Source of the DNA: Hydractinia symbiolongicarpus | Taxonomy: Eukaryota; Cnidaria; Hydrozoa; Anthoathecata; Hydractiniidae | DNA length: 60,000 nt | Assembly: GCF_029227915.1 (NCBI RefSeq) | Contig: NC_079883.1 | Span: 25,298,001 to 25,358,000, forward strand | Reading direction: 5' to 3' | In this document: positions 10,301-25,331 of the stretch, piece by piece | How positions within the stretch are numbered: the first letter of the stretch is position 1 | Layout: each line of letters begins with the position of its first letter | Program-made: the position numbers and the translations under genes | Notes under the pieces: model-generated | What the model was told of the DNA's origin: nothing | The model's input: the letters and a program-made list of their open reading frames with translations, nothing else | The model's database searches: none

Positions 10301-10883
10301 AAATATGTATTAGTAAATAAATAAAAAATATATAGAATCAAAGAGATATCTATAGAGAGCTGTTTTGTAGAATAATCTTAAACGATAAAGCAATCTCTGA
10401 AGCGTCTTTCTGAAGGACCAAACCGAAGAATTTAATAACGAAAAATTTTGACCAGCATGATTATTATTTTGTACTAACCGTTCGAGCTGAAGACAAATCC
10501 AGGGTCGATTCTGTTGACTGGCCAACATAATTCTGCCATTGAAAATCGGCTGTCACTTGTTTCGTTAATTTTCAAACATTTGAAATTGTATCGGTAATAT
10601 GATGCTGGTCCCATTGGGAAAAACTTGAACTCGTGCGATTTTGGATAAATTTGAGGTCCATAGTTGTTGCCTAAAATACAAATTTAAACAGGTTAAACGT
10701 TGATAAGTATACCAAACACCTACAACAAGATATATCGAATCTCTAGACACAAAATGGTGTAAAAATTCTCCACAAAAGCTAGTTTGAAAGTATAAAGAAA
10801 GAAGAAAAAGATGAGGTAATATGAAAGACTTTACCTGCTACTAAAACAACTGGCACAATTGCCAATAACAGTAACATATTCAT
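7090..10883 (-). CDS. Secreted short collagen with alternative terminal exons (minus strand)
   Basis: Predicted coding exons, all with GT-AG borders and matching phases: 10835-10883, 10479-10670, 10044-10289, 8592-9941, 8395-8484, 8114-8283, 7891-8026, then either 7527-7750 or 7090-7313. Each form is 818 residues. Order: signal peptide ([16 protein letters not shown]); N-terminal Cys-rich domain of about 145 residues with a repeated pattern ending in NGPL/NGPI; 194 contiguous collagen triplets rich in GDKGDK and GEKGDT; C-terminal Cys domain with a CTC or CVCKC block and a CC pair. One glycine in the helix is replaced by Cys (GPQ CAP GMK, codon at 9751-9753). The protein should be an extracellular matrix collagen. 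The N-terminal [12 protein letters not shown] plus later Cys recalls, from memory, the spongin short-chain collagen domain. A paralogue lies head to head at 15731. Confidence 0.85.
7355..7360 (-). terminator. Poly(A) signal between the two terminal exons
   Basis: AATAAA on the minus strand lies about 170 nt after the stop of exon 8a and about 40 nt before the start of exon 8b. It would let the 8a transcript end before 8b. Confidence 0.5.
7527..7750 (-). other. Alternative terminal exon 8a
   Basis: Starts after the acceptor CTTTCGTATAG and encodes GDNGPAGDT, then a Cys domain with ATCCGC, KCTC and LCC, and its own TAA. Cys spacing matches exon 8b and the C-terminus of the plus-strand gene, but the residues between differ strongly. 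The intron ends before 8a and 8b share TGTGTTATCTTT, showing that the duplication included the upstream intron. Confidence 0.7.
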
Positions 10884-10974
10884 GTTGATTTAACCAGCAC
10901 AATGCGTATACCAGATAGCAAGTCACTGGAAGCTGAGCAAAAGCTGTTTGATGTTCAATTTGTTTCAACTCTGT

Positions 10975-10982
10975 CTTTTATA
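10975..10982 (-). promoter_or_regulatory. TATA box of the minus-strand collagen gene
   Basis: TATAAAAG on the minus strand, about 92 nt upstream of the start codon. Transcription starting about 30 nt downstream would give a 5' leader of about 65 nt, which is plausible. Confidence 0.5.
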
Positions 10983-10993
10983 CACCTAAATGG

Positions 10994-11023
10994 TAATTAA
11001 TTAGTCGTTAATTAAACTTAATT
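10994..11023 (-). promoter_or_regulatory. TAATTA/TTAATTAA cluster upstream of the minus collagen gene
   Basis: Three close AT core sites (TAATTA, TTAATTAA, TTAATT) stand 111-140 nt upstream of the start codon, just beyond the TATA box. Such cores are typical homeodomain sites. A similar cluster lies upstream of the paralogue. In an AT-rich genome chance is a real alternative. Confidence 0.25.
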
Positions 11024-14000
11024 GGAAATAGGCACAACACGTGGTTTCTCATCAATGGGAAAGAAAATAGCAAACAATTCAACACTTACCAACTAAAGGA
11101 AACATTACCAATTTTATGTCATCTCTAAGCACACAATTTAACACTTGCTAACCACCCTTCATCTTTGACTCAACAGTAGCGTATTTTATGAAATATATTT
11201 GACAAGGGTAGAAATCTTTTAATTTGTTTACCAGCCTAAATTTGTTTGCACTATAATAAGAAATATTTAACCTACATTATGCAAATTGGAAAAAGAATAA
11301 AAATTTATGAGGTTAATAATTGTAGGTGTTAAAATCTTCTAATTTACGAAAAATAGTCCATTCCCTTCTATTAGAGCAAGTGTTGAATTAAAAAAGTTAG
11401 TCAAGCTTTGCTTCACTGTTGCTGCCACGACGTGTTTCAGTTTGAAACTTTTAGATCAATCTATCTTTCAGAAGCTATGCTTTAACTATTTAAAGAACTT
11501 TTTGTTCTAAAGGAACAGCTCCTCTTCAATTTTGTGGTAAATTGAAAAAACAAGTTAATACGGTGTTTTTATAAATGTAGCATCACGAAGAAATAATTTA
11601 CCAATTTGTGAGCCACGTGCATTTGAAACTAATTATAATATGCGCAATCATCCTTGATTTTTTTTGGAGCCAAATAATTTTTTTGTTTATCTTATTCCAA
11701 GAAACTAGCAAGAAACAAAATTGACGCAAATTTCGAAAATTGGCATTACGCAAATATCCAGGACGCTAAAAAATTACTAGTTAAGTTAAAATATTTAATT
11801 AAAGTTTAAAAATATATATTTCTTCGCAATCCCAACGCATAGAGCTTTCTACCCACGAAAATAATTCGTTCTCCTTTTTGATCGACAAAAAAAATTAGTA
11901 TGGTTCTAATAGGGTTTACTCAGCTAATGTGATTTTCAGGCAAGATGCAGGGCAGCTGATATCAAAATGTTGGGAAGAAAACAAGGGAAACTGGTTGTCA
12001 ATGAACCCATCCTTAAAATGAAGGTAAGCATATTTCCTGATTCGCGTTATTTTAATGTTTTTTGTAAGTCAGTTCTTCGGCTAAATCGCGTTAATTAAAT
12101 ATTTTTTTTATAAGTATTCGCGTTAATTTTCTTTGTGGTAATTTTGCGCCTAATTAATTTCCTGGATAAGGTACTCGAGTTTGAATTTGCCTTAAGTTGA
12201 AATCACGAGAAAAAAGCTACCTTAATATTATCAGTAGTTTCAAACAATTCTCTTTCCTGCGCTCATTTTAAAATATGATCACCACAGCATTTTCTTGCTC
12301 GGTTTCGGCATACTTTGAATTATAACCTTACTAAAAAGTTCCTCGAAACGAGAAAAATAATTACATTTCGGTATGTTCAAACGAATCATTTTTTTTTCTA
12401 TTTTAAGTTTAGAATTTTATCATTAGCATTTTATATTTTCAAGGTCGGTAAAATTCGGCATACTTTGTTAAGATGTCATTATCACTGTCATTAATAACTG
12501 ACAGGAAGTTATCAACCCAGTTACAACATCACTTGTCAATCCAATTTATTCCCTGAATCATTCGTAATGAACATCGTAAAATGCTAATAATTCTTAAATG
12601 ATTTTTTCGTGTTCACAAACTACTCTTTCAGTACTCTGACGTGATAAAAATTTTCTGGTTTATTTTCACCCCTCCGCATTCAACAAAGGAGATTGTTTAG
12701 CCACAACAGAAATAAAGACACAGTATGTATCGTAAACAAGAGCTTAAAGCGTTTATATTTTGCTCTAACTGAGATTTGCCCACAGGTTTCGTTCATTTTG
12801 CAAAAATGTTCCCATTGTAACTAGATAACTTTTTCTTACCAAGACGAAATGAAACTTTCTATTCAAGGACTTTCATTTTTTTAAAATGTTTGATGACTGA
12901 TGCCAGTGCTAGCAAAGAATTATTTTTGCAATGTTGTAGACAAACAAAAAACTTTTTGGAAAAATTTTCCACATACATCGCATGAAAATCCATGTTAAAA
13001 CTTCCTTGGTTGCTTTTCTTTAGATAAAATTATTACAAAAACTTGCAGTTAGAGTGCAAATTGTTGGATAAGTCTTAACAAGTAAGTAAGGTCCTTCATA
13101 TCTAGAAAATCAAATTTTAATAACAAAAGACTTAAGAAAATGAAAACCCTATTTGTTCCTTCCAAGTAAATTTTAATTATAATACAATTAGCCATTGTAT
13201 CATACACAAGATACTGAATAAACATTAGCTATCTCGTGGATGGTAGATGACAGATGCGAGTAAAAATGAATTTTGTTATGTAACACCAATATAATTTTGC
13301 TATGAATAATAATATATGTTATCTCGTCACAGTATTCTGTCTTTTTTACCCATTGCGTTGATCCAGTTTTACCTAGGACACAAGGTCGAGGTTTGCAAAA
13401 AACACAGTAAAGGAATGAGGTTGGATATGAATCAATGTTCGTTTATCAGTCATTTACACTTTGAAGTTTTGAAAAATATCCCGCAGGTGTTATTGGAAAA
13501 AACTAGTATACGCGGAAATCTGTTATTATGAATCTCGCACACTCTAAAATAACTGTTATGGTGAAAAACATTTAGGCGGCATAATTCCTATGCACCTTAA
13601 ACCTCTCACGCAAATAACGCTTGCTTTATTTGGAAAAACACAAATGTTCTTCGCAATCACGACAGAAAAACGCGACCCTTAATTCCGCCAATGACAGCCA
13701 GGGTTACCACGCCTGCCAAGAATGTAGGAGAATAGAGTCTGGGAATAGTCTAGATTTGGCTCACCAGTTTGAAAAATGTCTGGAAAATAATTTTAAAAAA
13801 AAATTACAATAATTTTTTTGATAGGGCTTAACAATTTATTTTTTAATTATTTTTGCATGAATCTATATATTCTATTTTATAGTACATCTGTAGTATTTCT
13901 GTTGACAAAAAAAACTTACATCTTGGCTTTGCCGCAGAAAACAATTGTGGTTATAAAAACACAGTGTTACTATCTTTTTTGTTATATGTTTCGAAAACTT

Positions 14001-15558
14001 ATAACATTTGCACTCCAAGAGTCAGGAAAAGTAATACCAATTCTTATGGTATGTCTGGAAATTCAATTGAGAAAAGTCTGTAGCAACCCTGCAGTGACTT
14101 CATCTCTGTATATTTTTTTAACTTCTAATTTTACCACCTGATGTAATAAAGCAAAAATCAGTTCGTGGGAAGGGGTAAAGAAACAACCATGTGTACATAT
14201 ATTTCCCCATTTTTATTTTCCTTTGATTCCAAAAACAACATTTTACATTTATCCTTTATTTGGAGAAAGTTGTGATGCAACAGAAAAGGCCTTAATCTAA
14301 ACTTCAAAATGTCAACACATCCCCCGCGAAAATGTTAACAGCTGTAGCACCATAATTGAAGCACGTGGTGATTGACGATGACAAACACAAATTTAATGTT
14401 TTATTAATTGATCTTAAAATTAATTAATATATAAATCAATTATTGATTTGATTGCTAAAGCTGCTATATCCTTAATAGGTTTCTTCTCCTTTCGGTTCAT
14501 GCTGCCACCACAAAAACATCAAACATACAAACGTTGGCATCGCTATGAACCACAAATGAACCAAAATAGATTCGGGTTAAAAAATGTCGAGGGAATTTTG
14601 CATTTCGGATTAAAAAAGTAATGATAAAGAGTTTAGAAACAGGGAAGCATTTCCGATACTGGTATTTTCTGGAATGTTTAACAGTTAAGCCCCATTAGGA
14701 AAATTATTTTGCACAAAAACTGCTTTATTTTATAACGTTCGCGTAAATAATACCCAGCTTATTACATGTATATGCTGCCAAAGGAACAAAAAATAATGGC
14801 TATATCTTAATTAAAGTTGGCATCGCCTAAAACCACAGAAAACAAAAATAAAAACGGGTTAAAGAAATGCTGTGTCATTCTTGTATGTTAGATAGAAAAC
14901 AATAACAACAACGATGAATAATTTAAAAAACAAGGAAGTATATAGAGTAAAACTAATATTCTTAATGTTAAGAATATTTTGAAAACAGTAAACCTCTTTA
15001 TTTGTTCTCGTTATAAAATTGGTGGAATGGGAAAGCATTGATGCAGTAACTGCATCACGTAGATGTTAGATAGAGATAAGATACAGTACGCAGGAAATTA
15101 GATTTTTATCACCAGCTGATAAGCATCTTAAGTTATGGAAAACTGAAGAAACATCACGCACACAAAATTCAAATGATGACGCTAAGTAGTAAAAAATCAC
15201 TTTCAAACTTGTTGAAAGTGTAAAATTATTTTTAATGTGTTCGGTGTAATAGAAACAAAAACTTTCAAATAATGATCATATTAAAAACTTTTGTCATTCT
15301 CAGCACAAAGCATAGCCTGTTTTTACAGAAAAAGTTATAATTCTTGTGTTTTATTTTTCTTCCCTTATTTATCGCTTTTTTGTCTCTTCATAGCATATGC
15401 TGTCATGCAATTTCACAGGTATCATAAAACAGGGTATTTCTAAAACTGTCACATTAGTCATGTATATTTTGGTTCAACCATAACCTTTCCCAAAGAAACA
15501 AGGCTGGTGTTGAGTTACCCCCACTCATTTCGTTGATTAACGAGCACGAGGTCGATTC
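11024..15558. other. Intergenic region between divergent collagen genes
   Basis: About 4.5 kb without a recognised gene. Short open frames at 13316-13531, 13621-13812 and 13818-14141 show no known motif and are probably noise. Words like TTACGCAAATATCCAGG near 11745 and TTTCCTGGATAAGG near 12160 hint at a decayed inverted repeat. The region may hold shared collagen enhancers. Confidence 0.4.
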
Positions 15559-15594
15559 TTAATTACAAATCCTTAATTTCCTTAATTAAGTAAT
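15559..15594 (+). promoter_or_regulatory. TAATTA/TTAATTAA cluster upstream of the plus collagen gene
   Basis: TTAATTA, TTAATT and TTAATTAA cores lie 137-172 nt before the start codon, mirroring the cluster in the minus-strand paralogue. No clear TATA box is seen here; CAATAAAACTG near 15678 is only a weak candidate. Confidence 0.25.
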
Positions 15595-15730
15595 AGGCGC
15601 AGAATTGATTATTTAAACTTGTCATTTCCATGATTTTAATTTAGTTTAACAAGCGACCTGGTCCGCAACGTTGGACACAATAAAACTGCTCTGTAGAATA
15701 TAACTTAAGAAGAGCGTGCCACCAGAAATA

Positions 15731-19792
<4,062 letters not shown>

Positions 19793-20595
19793 ACCGCTAT
19801 AAAATAATATCTCGGGTTTCATATAATCCCTATTCCCTATGTTTGCATACTGTAAGATTCTTTTCTAAAATTTCAAAACATTTAAGCCGTGATAAGTAAT
19901 AATTCTACATTGATCTTCGCATACTTACTCAATCAATATCTTTAATTTAAATTTTTGAAAATTCCACTTCACTACAATGTATTATATGTTTGCAATTTAT
20001 AGAGATGGATATATATGGTGAAGGACACAAATTTCTTGCTTTTTACTCTTCATCTTAAAGTGATGAGGAGTGATTAGAAAGATTTTAACTATGAAATATA
20101 AATATGAATTTTAATCAGAGTTATTTTCTTTTTTTTTTAATCTGGTCCATCAAATTAAGGAGGAGCTGGATTTATTTTTTTTGGAATACTTTTTTTTATA
20201 TTTTTAGATGAATTAGCCTGCTTTTTAGAGTGGCAAAAGCAGCGACACATTAGCTCAACAAATTAAATTCGAAGATATATCTTTCACGTTACAAACTTTC
20301 TTATCCTGGAAATCAAAAATGAGAGTTAAAGAAAAGCGATTCATTTTATTTTTCCAATTCATATTTGAGTATATAGCGTTGACGATTCGTGAAATTAAGA
20401 ACCTGCATTTTATTTCACCTTTAATATACGCGAAATTTTGTAGACTGTGCGAAACACTAAATCTTTAAATATTAATATTGTTACGGAAATAATCTTGTTA
20501 CGCTTCAGTCATCAGCCATCAAAATCGGATTTTTTCCAAATAAACAACTTCTGTTCTCAAATAAAGGTGAGCTCTAAATTGAAACACCGATACTT
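19793..20595. other. Downstream flank of the plus collagen gene
   Basis: Contains the presumed 3' untranslated region. AATAAA occurs at 20539-20544 and 20560-20565; nothing else is recognised. Confidence 0.4.
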
Positions 20596-20704
20596 TCATC
20601 ACTAACATATTGCCGCACGTAGTGTAGTGGGTTCGTCTGCGGCTCCCAGTTCTGTGTACCGTGGATCGAATCCCGTTCACTGCCAGGCAGTATGTTAGTG
20701 ATGA
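20596..20704 (+). mobile_element. Palindromic element with tRNA-like A and B boxes
   Basis: Inverted ends TCATCACTAACATATTGCC (20596-20614) and GGCAGTATGTTAGTGATGA (20686-20704) enclose TAGTGTAGTGG (A-box-like, 20620-20630) and GGATCGAATCC (B-box-like, 20663-20673). The box spacing suits RNA polymerase III. The T-arm stem is mismatched and no full cloverleaf forms, so this is read as a tRNA-derived SINE or MITE, not a working tRNA gene. Confidence 0.5.
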
Positions 20705-20962
20705 ACAAAGTAGTTCTTTTACAATATGACCGATATATTATTGTGTTGGTCATCTAAGCCTGCAGTTGTTAACAGAAATCATCGTGCTTTCATCTCGAAG
20801 TACTACAGCAGAATCCTAATCTCTTTTAATATAAATTAGAAAAAATTCTTAAACACCTATTTTCACTCCCACATACTTTTCGACGAATTTTCGTTGTTAA
20901 CTGATAGCGTGTCAAAATAAGAGCAAAATGCGAATTTCTAAAAATTGTTACTATGGCAACCA

Positions 20963-21043
20963 CAACTTTGTCCCCAGGAGTCATGTGGCCCCTGAGCTGT
21001 TATTGCTTCATCAACAAGGCAAAATGCCCTGGGAACGAGGTTG
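20963..21043. mobile_element. MITE, CAACCTCGTCCC family (copy 1)
   Basis: Inverted ends CAACTTTGTCCCCAGG and (complement) CAACCTCGTTCCCAGG, 81 bp. Flanks TGGCAACCA and TTGCAGCCA agree at 7 of 9 positions, fitting an aged 9-bp target duplication. Confidence 0.6.
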
Positions 21044-21052
21044 TTGCAGCCA

Positions 21053-22357
21053 GTGACTTAGGTGATGGAAGTGATTAAGAAAAAAGTGGTAATCTTCTGG
21101 TTAAAATCTGAGATCACACTAAATATGTTACTATAAAAAGGGTTCAATTTGTAGCATTTTAAATAGCCGTAAAACCTGTTATTTTACATCCTAAAACCAG
21201 CATGATAAAAAAACGATGTAAATTTCAATTCAAACGAACTGTAATTTGAACCATTAACATAACTCATTTTTGAACCAGAACTTAATTTGCTAAGATACAG
21301 CCTTTTCTGCCTCTCAAGTTTAACTTTATCTCGGAATTGAGGCACTCAATGAATAAAAATATTTACGAAATTAGGCAATTTGTTCTACCTTTTGCTAAGG
21401 AACTTAGGTATAAGAATCATTTTTAGTATCAAACTCTTTAATTGAGTTTAGCATAATTAGGAAATTCTATTGATATTTAAAAGGGGACTTGCTCTTCTCA
21501 ATTTATTTCTCGGGATATAGTACTAATTCACAGACTTGCAACATTAAGACGATCAATTACCGTCTTGGTTGGGATGGTTGTCTATAACCAGTAAATGATG
21601 AAGGATTTGGAATGGTATTCTTTTGTAGAAAAAAAGATAGAAAGGAAGCCGCTCTAAATTTACTTTCGACGGCTTATGTTAAGCAAGCAATAATCTTGTA
21701 GCCTGACCAAAACAAATATGTAACGCAAAATGGCATCTTTTGGCCGATTTCTTGTTTTTGTAATTGGAGGTGACAAGAATCGTTGTGTTTCTTAATTTTG
21801 AATTATTTAACCTTGATGCACTTACAGGTTCTTTCTGAAAAAAAAATATGTATTCACTCATACAAATGTTACAGATCTTTACAAAGTCATAAACCTTTTA
21901 ACTTCCCGCCGCAGGAACTGTGGATTTTTCTAGCAATTTACGTGCAATCCGTGGTGGAGGGCTCATTTGGAAAACACGTTATAATTACCCGCGACCCAAC
22001 ATAAGTAATAGGATACTCCCCAATTAACAACCAAATCAAAATAATGGAGGATAATGATTCTTTCTAAAAGTCTTGGTTACCCTGAAGATCTAGTCCAAAA
22101 AAGGTAAAAAACCGAACCACACATAACGTTGGCGGGAAAAATAGTCGTCGTTAGTTTTTTCCAGTTTTAACATTTTTGTTAAGAAAAATAATGAAGGTGA
22201 AATTCTCAGAGCGGAAAAGGAAGTTTGTCAGAAGTTTAGTACCGAGACGGATGTGTAGAAAGTCGAAGTTTTCTGTACATAGGGTTAATAACTACATTTA
22301 CTATACAGCATAACAAAGTGTTTTTTTTCGCAAGTACGATTTTTTAAGACTGGCTGA
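21053..22357. other. Gene-free stretch
   Basis: No supported gene. Overlapping open frames on both strands near 21680-22000 have no known motif. Confidence 0.4.
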
Positions 22358-22359
22358 GG

Positions 22360-22525
22360 TCACGAGTTGCGAGTTTCTCGTTACGAGATACGAATTCTTC
22401 CCTTAAATCCACGAGCTACGAATCACGTTTTAGTTTTTTAAACACGAGTTGTGAGTTGAAATTCACGAGTTGATGCAATAATTTTACGAGTTGTTACATA
22501 AAATCAACGAGTTGCTACATAAATT
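22360..22525. repeat. Degenerate ACGAGTTG tandem repeat
   Basis: Repeated words CACGAGTTG, TTACGAG and ACGAGTTGCTACATAAA recur about every 10-40 bp. Low complexity, no coding potential. Confidence 0.5.
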
Positions 22526-22545
22526 TCATAAATCATAATAGCATT

Positions 22546-22659
22546 CACCCTCGTCCCCGGGTTTTTTTGTCTTTTTGATATGACAGATGATGTAAAAAAT
22601 ATATTTTTCGTCGTCTTTTTCTCATATCAAACGGACAAGAAAACCTGGGGACGGGGGTG
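22546..22659. mobile_element. MITE, CACCCTCGTCCCC-type (copy 2)
   Basis: Arms CACCCTCGTCCCCGGG and (complement) CACCCCCGTCCCCAGG, 114 bp. Perfect 9-bp duplication AATAGCATT at 22537-22545 and 22660-22668. This is the clearest copy for setting the target length. Confidence 0.75.
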
Positions 22660-22668
22660 AATAGCATT

Positions 22669-23250
22669 GGCCTGCGTTCTGCAATCTTCCCCATGATCGT
22701 TTGCGTAGAACTTATTTAAAATATTGTCTTGGAAAAAAAGCTAGGTTAAAATTAAATGTCCGGAAAGTGAGTAACAGAACAAAAATATACGAACGAAAAC
22801 AAACTGTTCTTCCTTGCTTCAGTATGTATGGGGGCTCAGGTTTGGGACACGGGGTCCAGTCCCCTACAACTGTCATGCTGACGCCACCGAAACGAGGCTG
22901 TTTAATAATAAAAGACTAAGAAGTGGCAAGTCTAGCTGTTGTTTTTGTTCAAGGAAAAGCACCTGGATTGGTTTGAAATATGGTAATTATTCCTCCTTTC
23001 CAAGTTTTTACTTTAATTTGGTGCGGCCCCTTTAGAGACAATTCTTAAAATATTGGTTTAATGAGGTAAAATATGGGTGGCAAACAAAGTTTGTGACAAA
23101 TATAGCTAGGTTTAATATTTTTGCATAATTAATTAGGTACTACTTGCATAATGATCGTTAATTATACGAAAACCTTTTGTTTCAAGCCTTTTGTTTTAAA
23201 CTTGCAGGGGTCATTCTTTATATATTATGCTTTTGTAGGACATGTACTAA
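22669..23250. other. Gene-free stretch between two MITEs
   Basis: An open frame at 22701-22919 has no recognised motif. ATGGTAATT near 22978 could in principle be a Met-only exon with a donor, but nothing ties it to PSMC1 5 kb away. Confidence 0.3.
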
Positions 23251-23252
23251 GA

Positions 23253-23446
23253 CCCCCTCAAAAATATGTTATGTTCGCGTCCTGAAGACCCTGCAAAAAT
23301 GAGTCGGTCAATCGGTTTTGTGACCTTATACTGCGCTTGGATCGGAAAAGAAAAATTTCAGTTTTTTTCTGACGTACCGACCCGGGTTTTTATTACCAAA
23401 AGTTGAGTCGGTCGGAAGAAGCGAACATAACATATTTTTGATGGCG
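23253..23446. mobile_element. Inverted-repeat element with perfect 21-bp arms
   Basis: The arm at 23258-23278 (containing AAATATGTTATGTTCGC) is perfectly complementary to 23421-23441. Inside, GAGTCGGTC occurs twice. The outer ends (CCCCCT, GGCGG) are only roughly complementary and no firm target duplication is seen. Confidence 0.55.
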
Positions 23447-23759
23447 GCCTAAAATGATGAAATTTTAGGAAATATTTTTTTTGATATGCTATTTTGAATA
23501 TATATTTAATGGAATTTTGTCAATAGTGGTCGTTTTTCTTGATTCTAATACATGTCCCAGCATGTATGTTAATGAAACTTCAAAATTTCAAGAAAAATCT
23601 TGTTCAGAACTGTAGAGTATGAGACTTGATATATATAAGTAAAAACGCATAATGCATAAAAAATAAATTTTTTGGCTTAAAATGCAACATTAAAATCCCT
23701 CCAGGTGCATATGTTTCTCACCTTCTACAGCTTTTCTGCATCTATAAATCCTTACCACT

Positions 23760-25331
23760 TGTAATTTTTTTCTACATCCAATTCAGCACATGATAATTTG
23801 AAATTCATGTTATGCAAACAAAGACTGTCTTTTTCTTTGTTACCAATTCATAACCCTTTAGCACTTTATTCTGCATCTTTTTAAAACACCGTATAACCCT
23901 GTAGCACCATTATTGAACTCAATAACCACATAATCAACTGCCAATTCAATAATTTTTTGACTGACGTAGGTGTTTCAGGGGCATTTATTCCAAATAAGAT
24001 TGTTGATCGATTTGCTGTTATTTTGCGTTTGTCCCTGTAAACATTGTGACAGTAAATCTTCAGAACTTATATTCCTGAAGATTGGAATAAACAATTCATT
24101 AACAGCCAAAGGTAAACTTAACTTTACTTTGTACTTGGATTCACCAGTTAGCTGGTCTGACCACCATGGACACCAGCTGTTAGATGTTCTGGGACAAAAT
24201 TTATGTCGCTCCTTTATCTACATCATATGGTTGTGAGGCAACTACTTCATTGAAATTACCATCCCCAATGTATGATGTATATCTCAAATTAGAATGTCCA
24301 AACATCTTTATGGCTCCGGCACCTTCCATAGCGCCTGAAGATTTACTGTGATTTGCATTGCCAACATGATTGTTCTTCCAATTAAAATAGGCAGGTTTGT
24401 TAGTTTTACCTTTCCAATAGTGACAAGCTTGACTTTTTTGGATATAATGTTTTAGATAAGTCTCAATATGTTTTCCATTTTCTCTTGACATCAGGGTTAC
24501 AATGCCTTTTATTGATGTGTGTCTTCTCTTTTGCCATGTCCCATTCAGTGATACCTGGCAATCTACCACAGAGTCGTCAGGTGCACCTATAGATATTTTT
24601 TCCTTCGTTTCTTTAGCTGCAAGGACGTGTCAATACATTTTCTATTTTCTTTTGACATCAGTGGGTACAACACCGTTTATTGATGTGTGTCCTCTTTTTT
24701 GCCATGTCCCATTCAGTGAAACTTGGCAATCTACCACAGAGTCGTCAGGTGCACCTGGACATTTTTTTTTCTTCATTTCTTTAGTGCAAGTATCTTAGCA
24801 GTATCTTCATATGCATTATGCAGTGCATTGTTTATATTACTGTTGTCATAAGTGGTGGCATATTCATACAACGAACAAAATATTTTATGGCAGCATGTTC
24901 ACAAAGTTCACGAATAGCAAATACTTTTCTTATATTTATGATAGAGAGTCTCTTGAGCAATTTAATTTAAAAAGAAAAAACAATCCCCTTCTCTTTTTCA
25001 GGTCATTGCTCAGGTGTAACTTGTTCTCACTTTGGACAATATAACTATGATCACCAAAGATAGACTGCAAGATAGAAAAGTTTTTAATAACATTGTAGTC
25101 ATGCTCATAAAACTTTGTACTATCAACATCACCATTTTCGGTGTCAGTTAAAATGTTCAATTTTTTTCACTAGTGCTACAAACATCATCGCCAACAATAG
25201 CATGCACTTCCAGCTTCAACAACAGTAGCTGTATTAAAGTTTTCTTCAATTACATGAGTAGATACATTTTTCACAGTGTATCTGATACCTTTGAACTGTG
25301 GTCTTTTACATTTTCTATTTCTTCTTGGCAT
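23760..25331 (-). pseudogene. Decayed Mutator-like (MULE) transposase
   Basis: The relic starts at an ATG at 25329-25331 (MPRRNRKCKRPQFKGIRYTV). Fragments in several frames resemble, from memory, the Mutator-like transposase family common in invertebrates: a MNMPPLMTT block near 24840; VSLNGTWQKRRHTSIKG at about 24500-24560, the catalytic-region start; a YTSYIGDGNF block near 24260, carrying the GDG motif; LLSQCLQGQTQNNSKS at about 24010-24060; and VIEFNNG further down. Stops, frameshifts and a partial tandem duplication break it, so it cannot make an active enzyme. Its lower end is blurred. It could be related to the 9-bp-target MITEs nearby, but terminal repeats were not found. Confidence 0.75.
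24467..24775 (-). repeat. Tandem duplication inside the MULE relic
   Basis: Two direct copies about 168 bp apart, each carrying TTGATGTGTGT and GCCATGTCCCATTCAGTG, correspond to the NGTWQKR region of the transposase. The duplication must postdate or accompany loss of function. Confidence 0.65.

Noticed and set aside
13316-14141. Three consecutive plus-strand open frames as a possible gene between the collagens
   Set aside because: No recognisable domain, no consistent splice sites joining them and ordinary AT-rich composition.
20614-20686. A functional tRNA gene
   Set aside because: A- and B-box-like motifs exist, but the T stem is mismatched, no clean acceptor stem forms apart from the element's inverted ends, and no anticodon arm is convincing.
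24502-24798. Plus-strand open frame with a repeated CHVPFS block
   Set aside because: Antisense of the duplicated MULE transposase segment.
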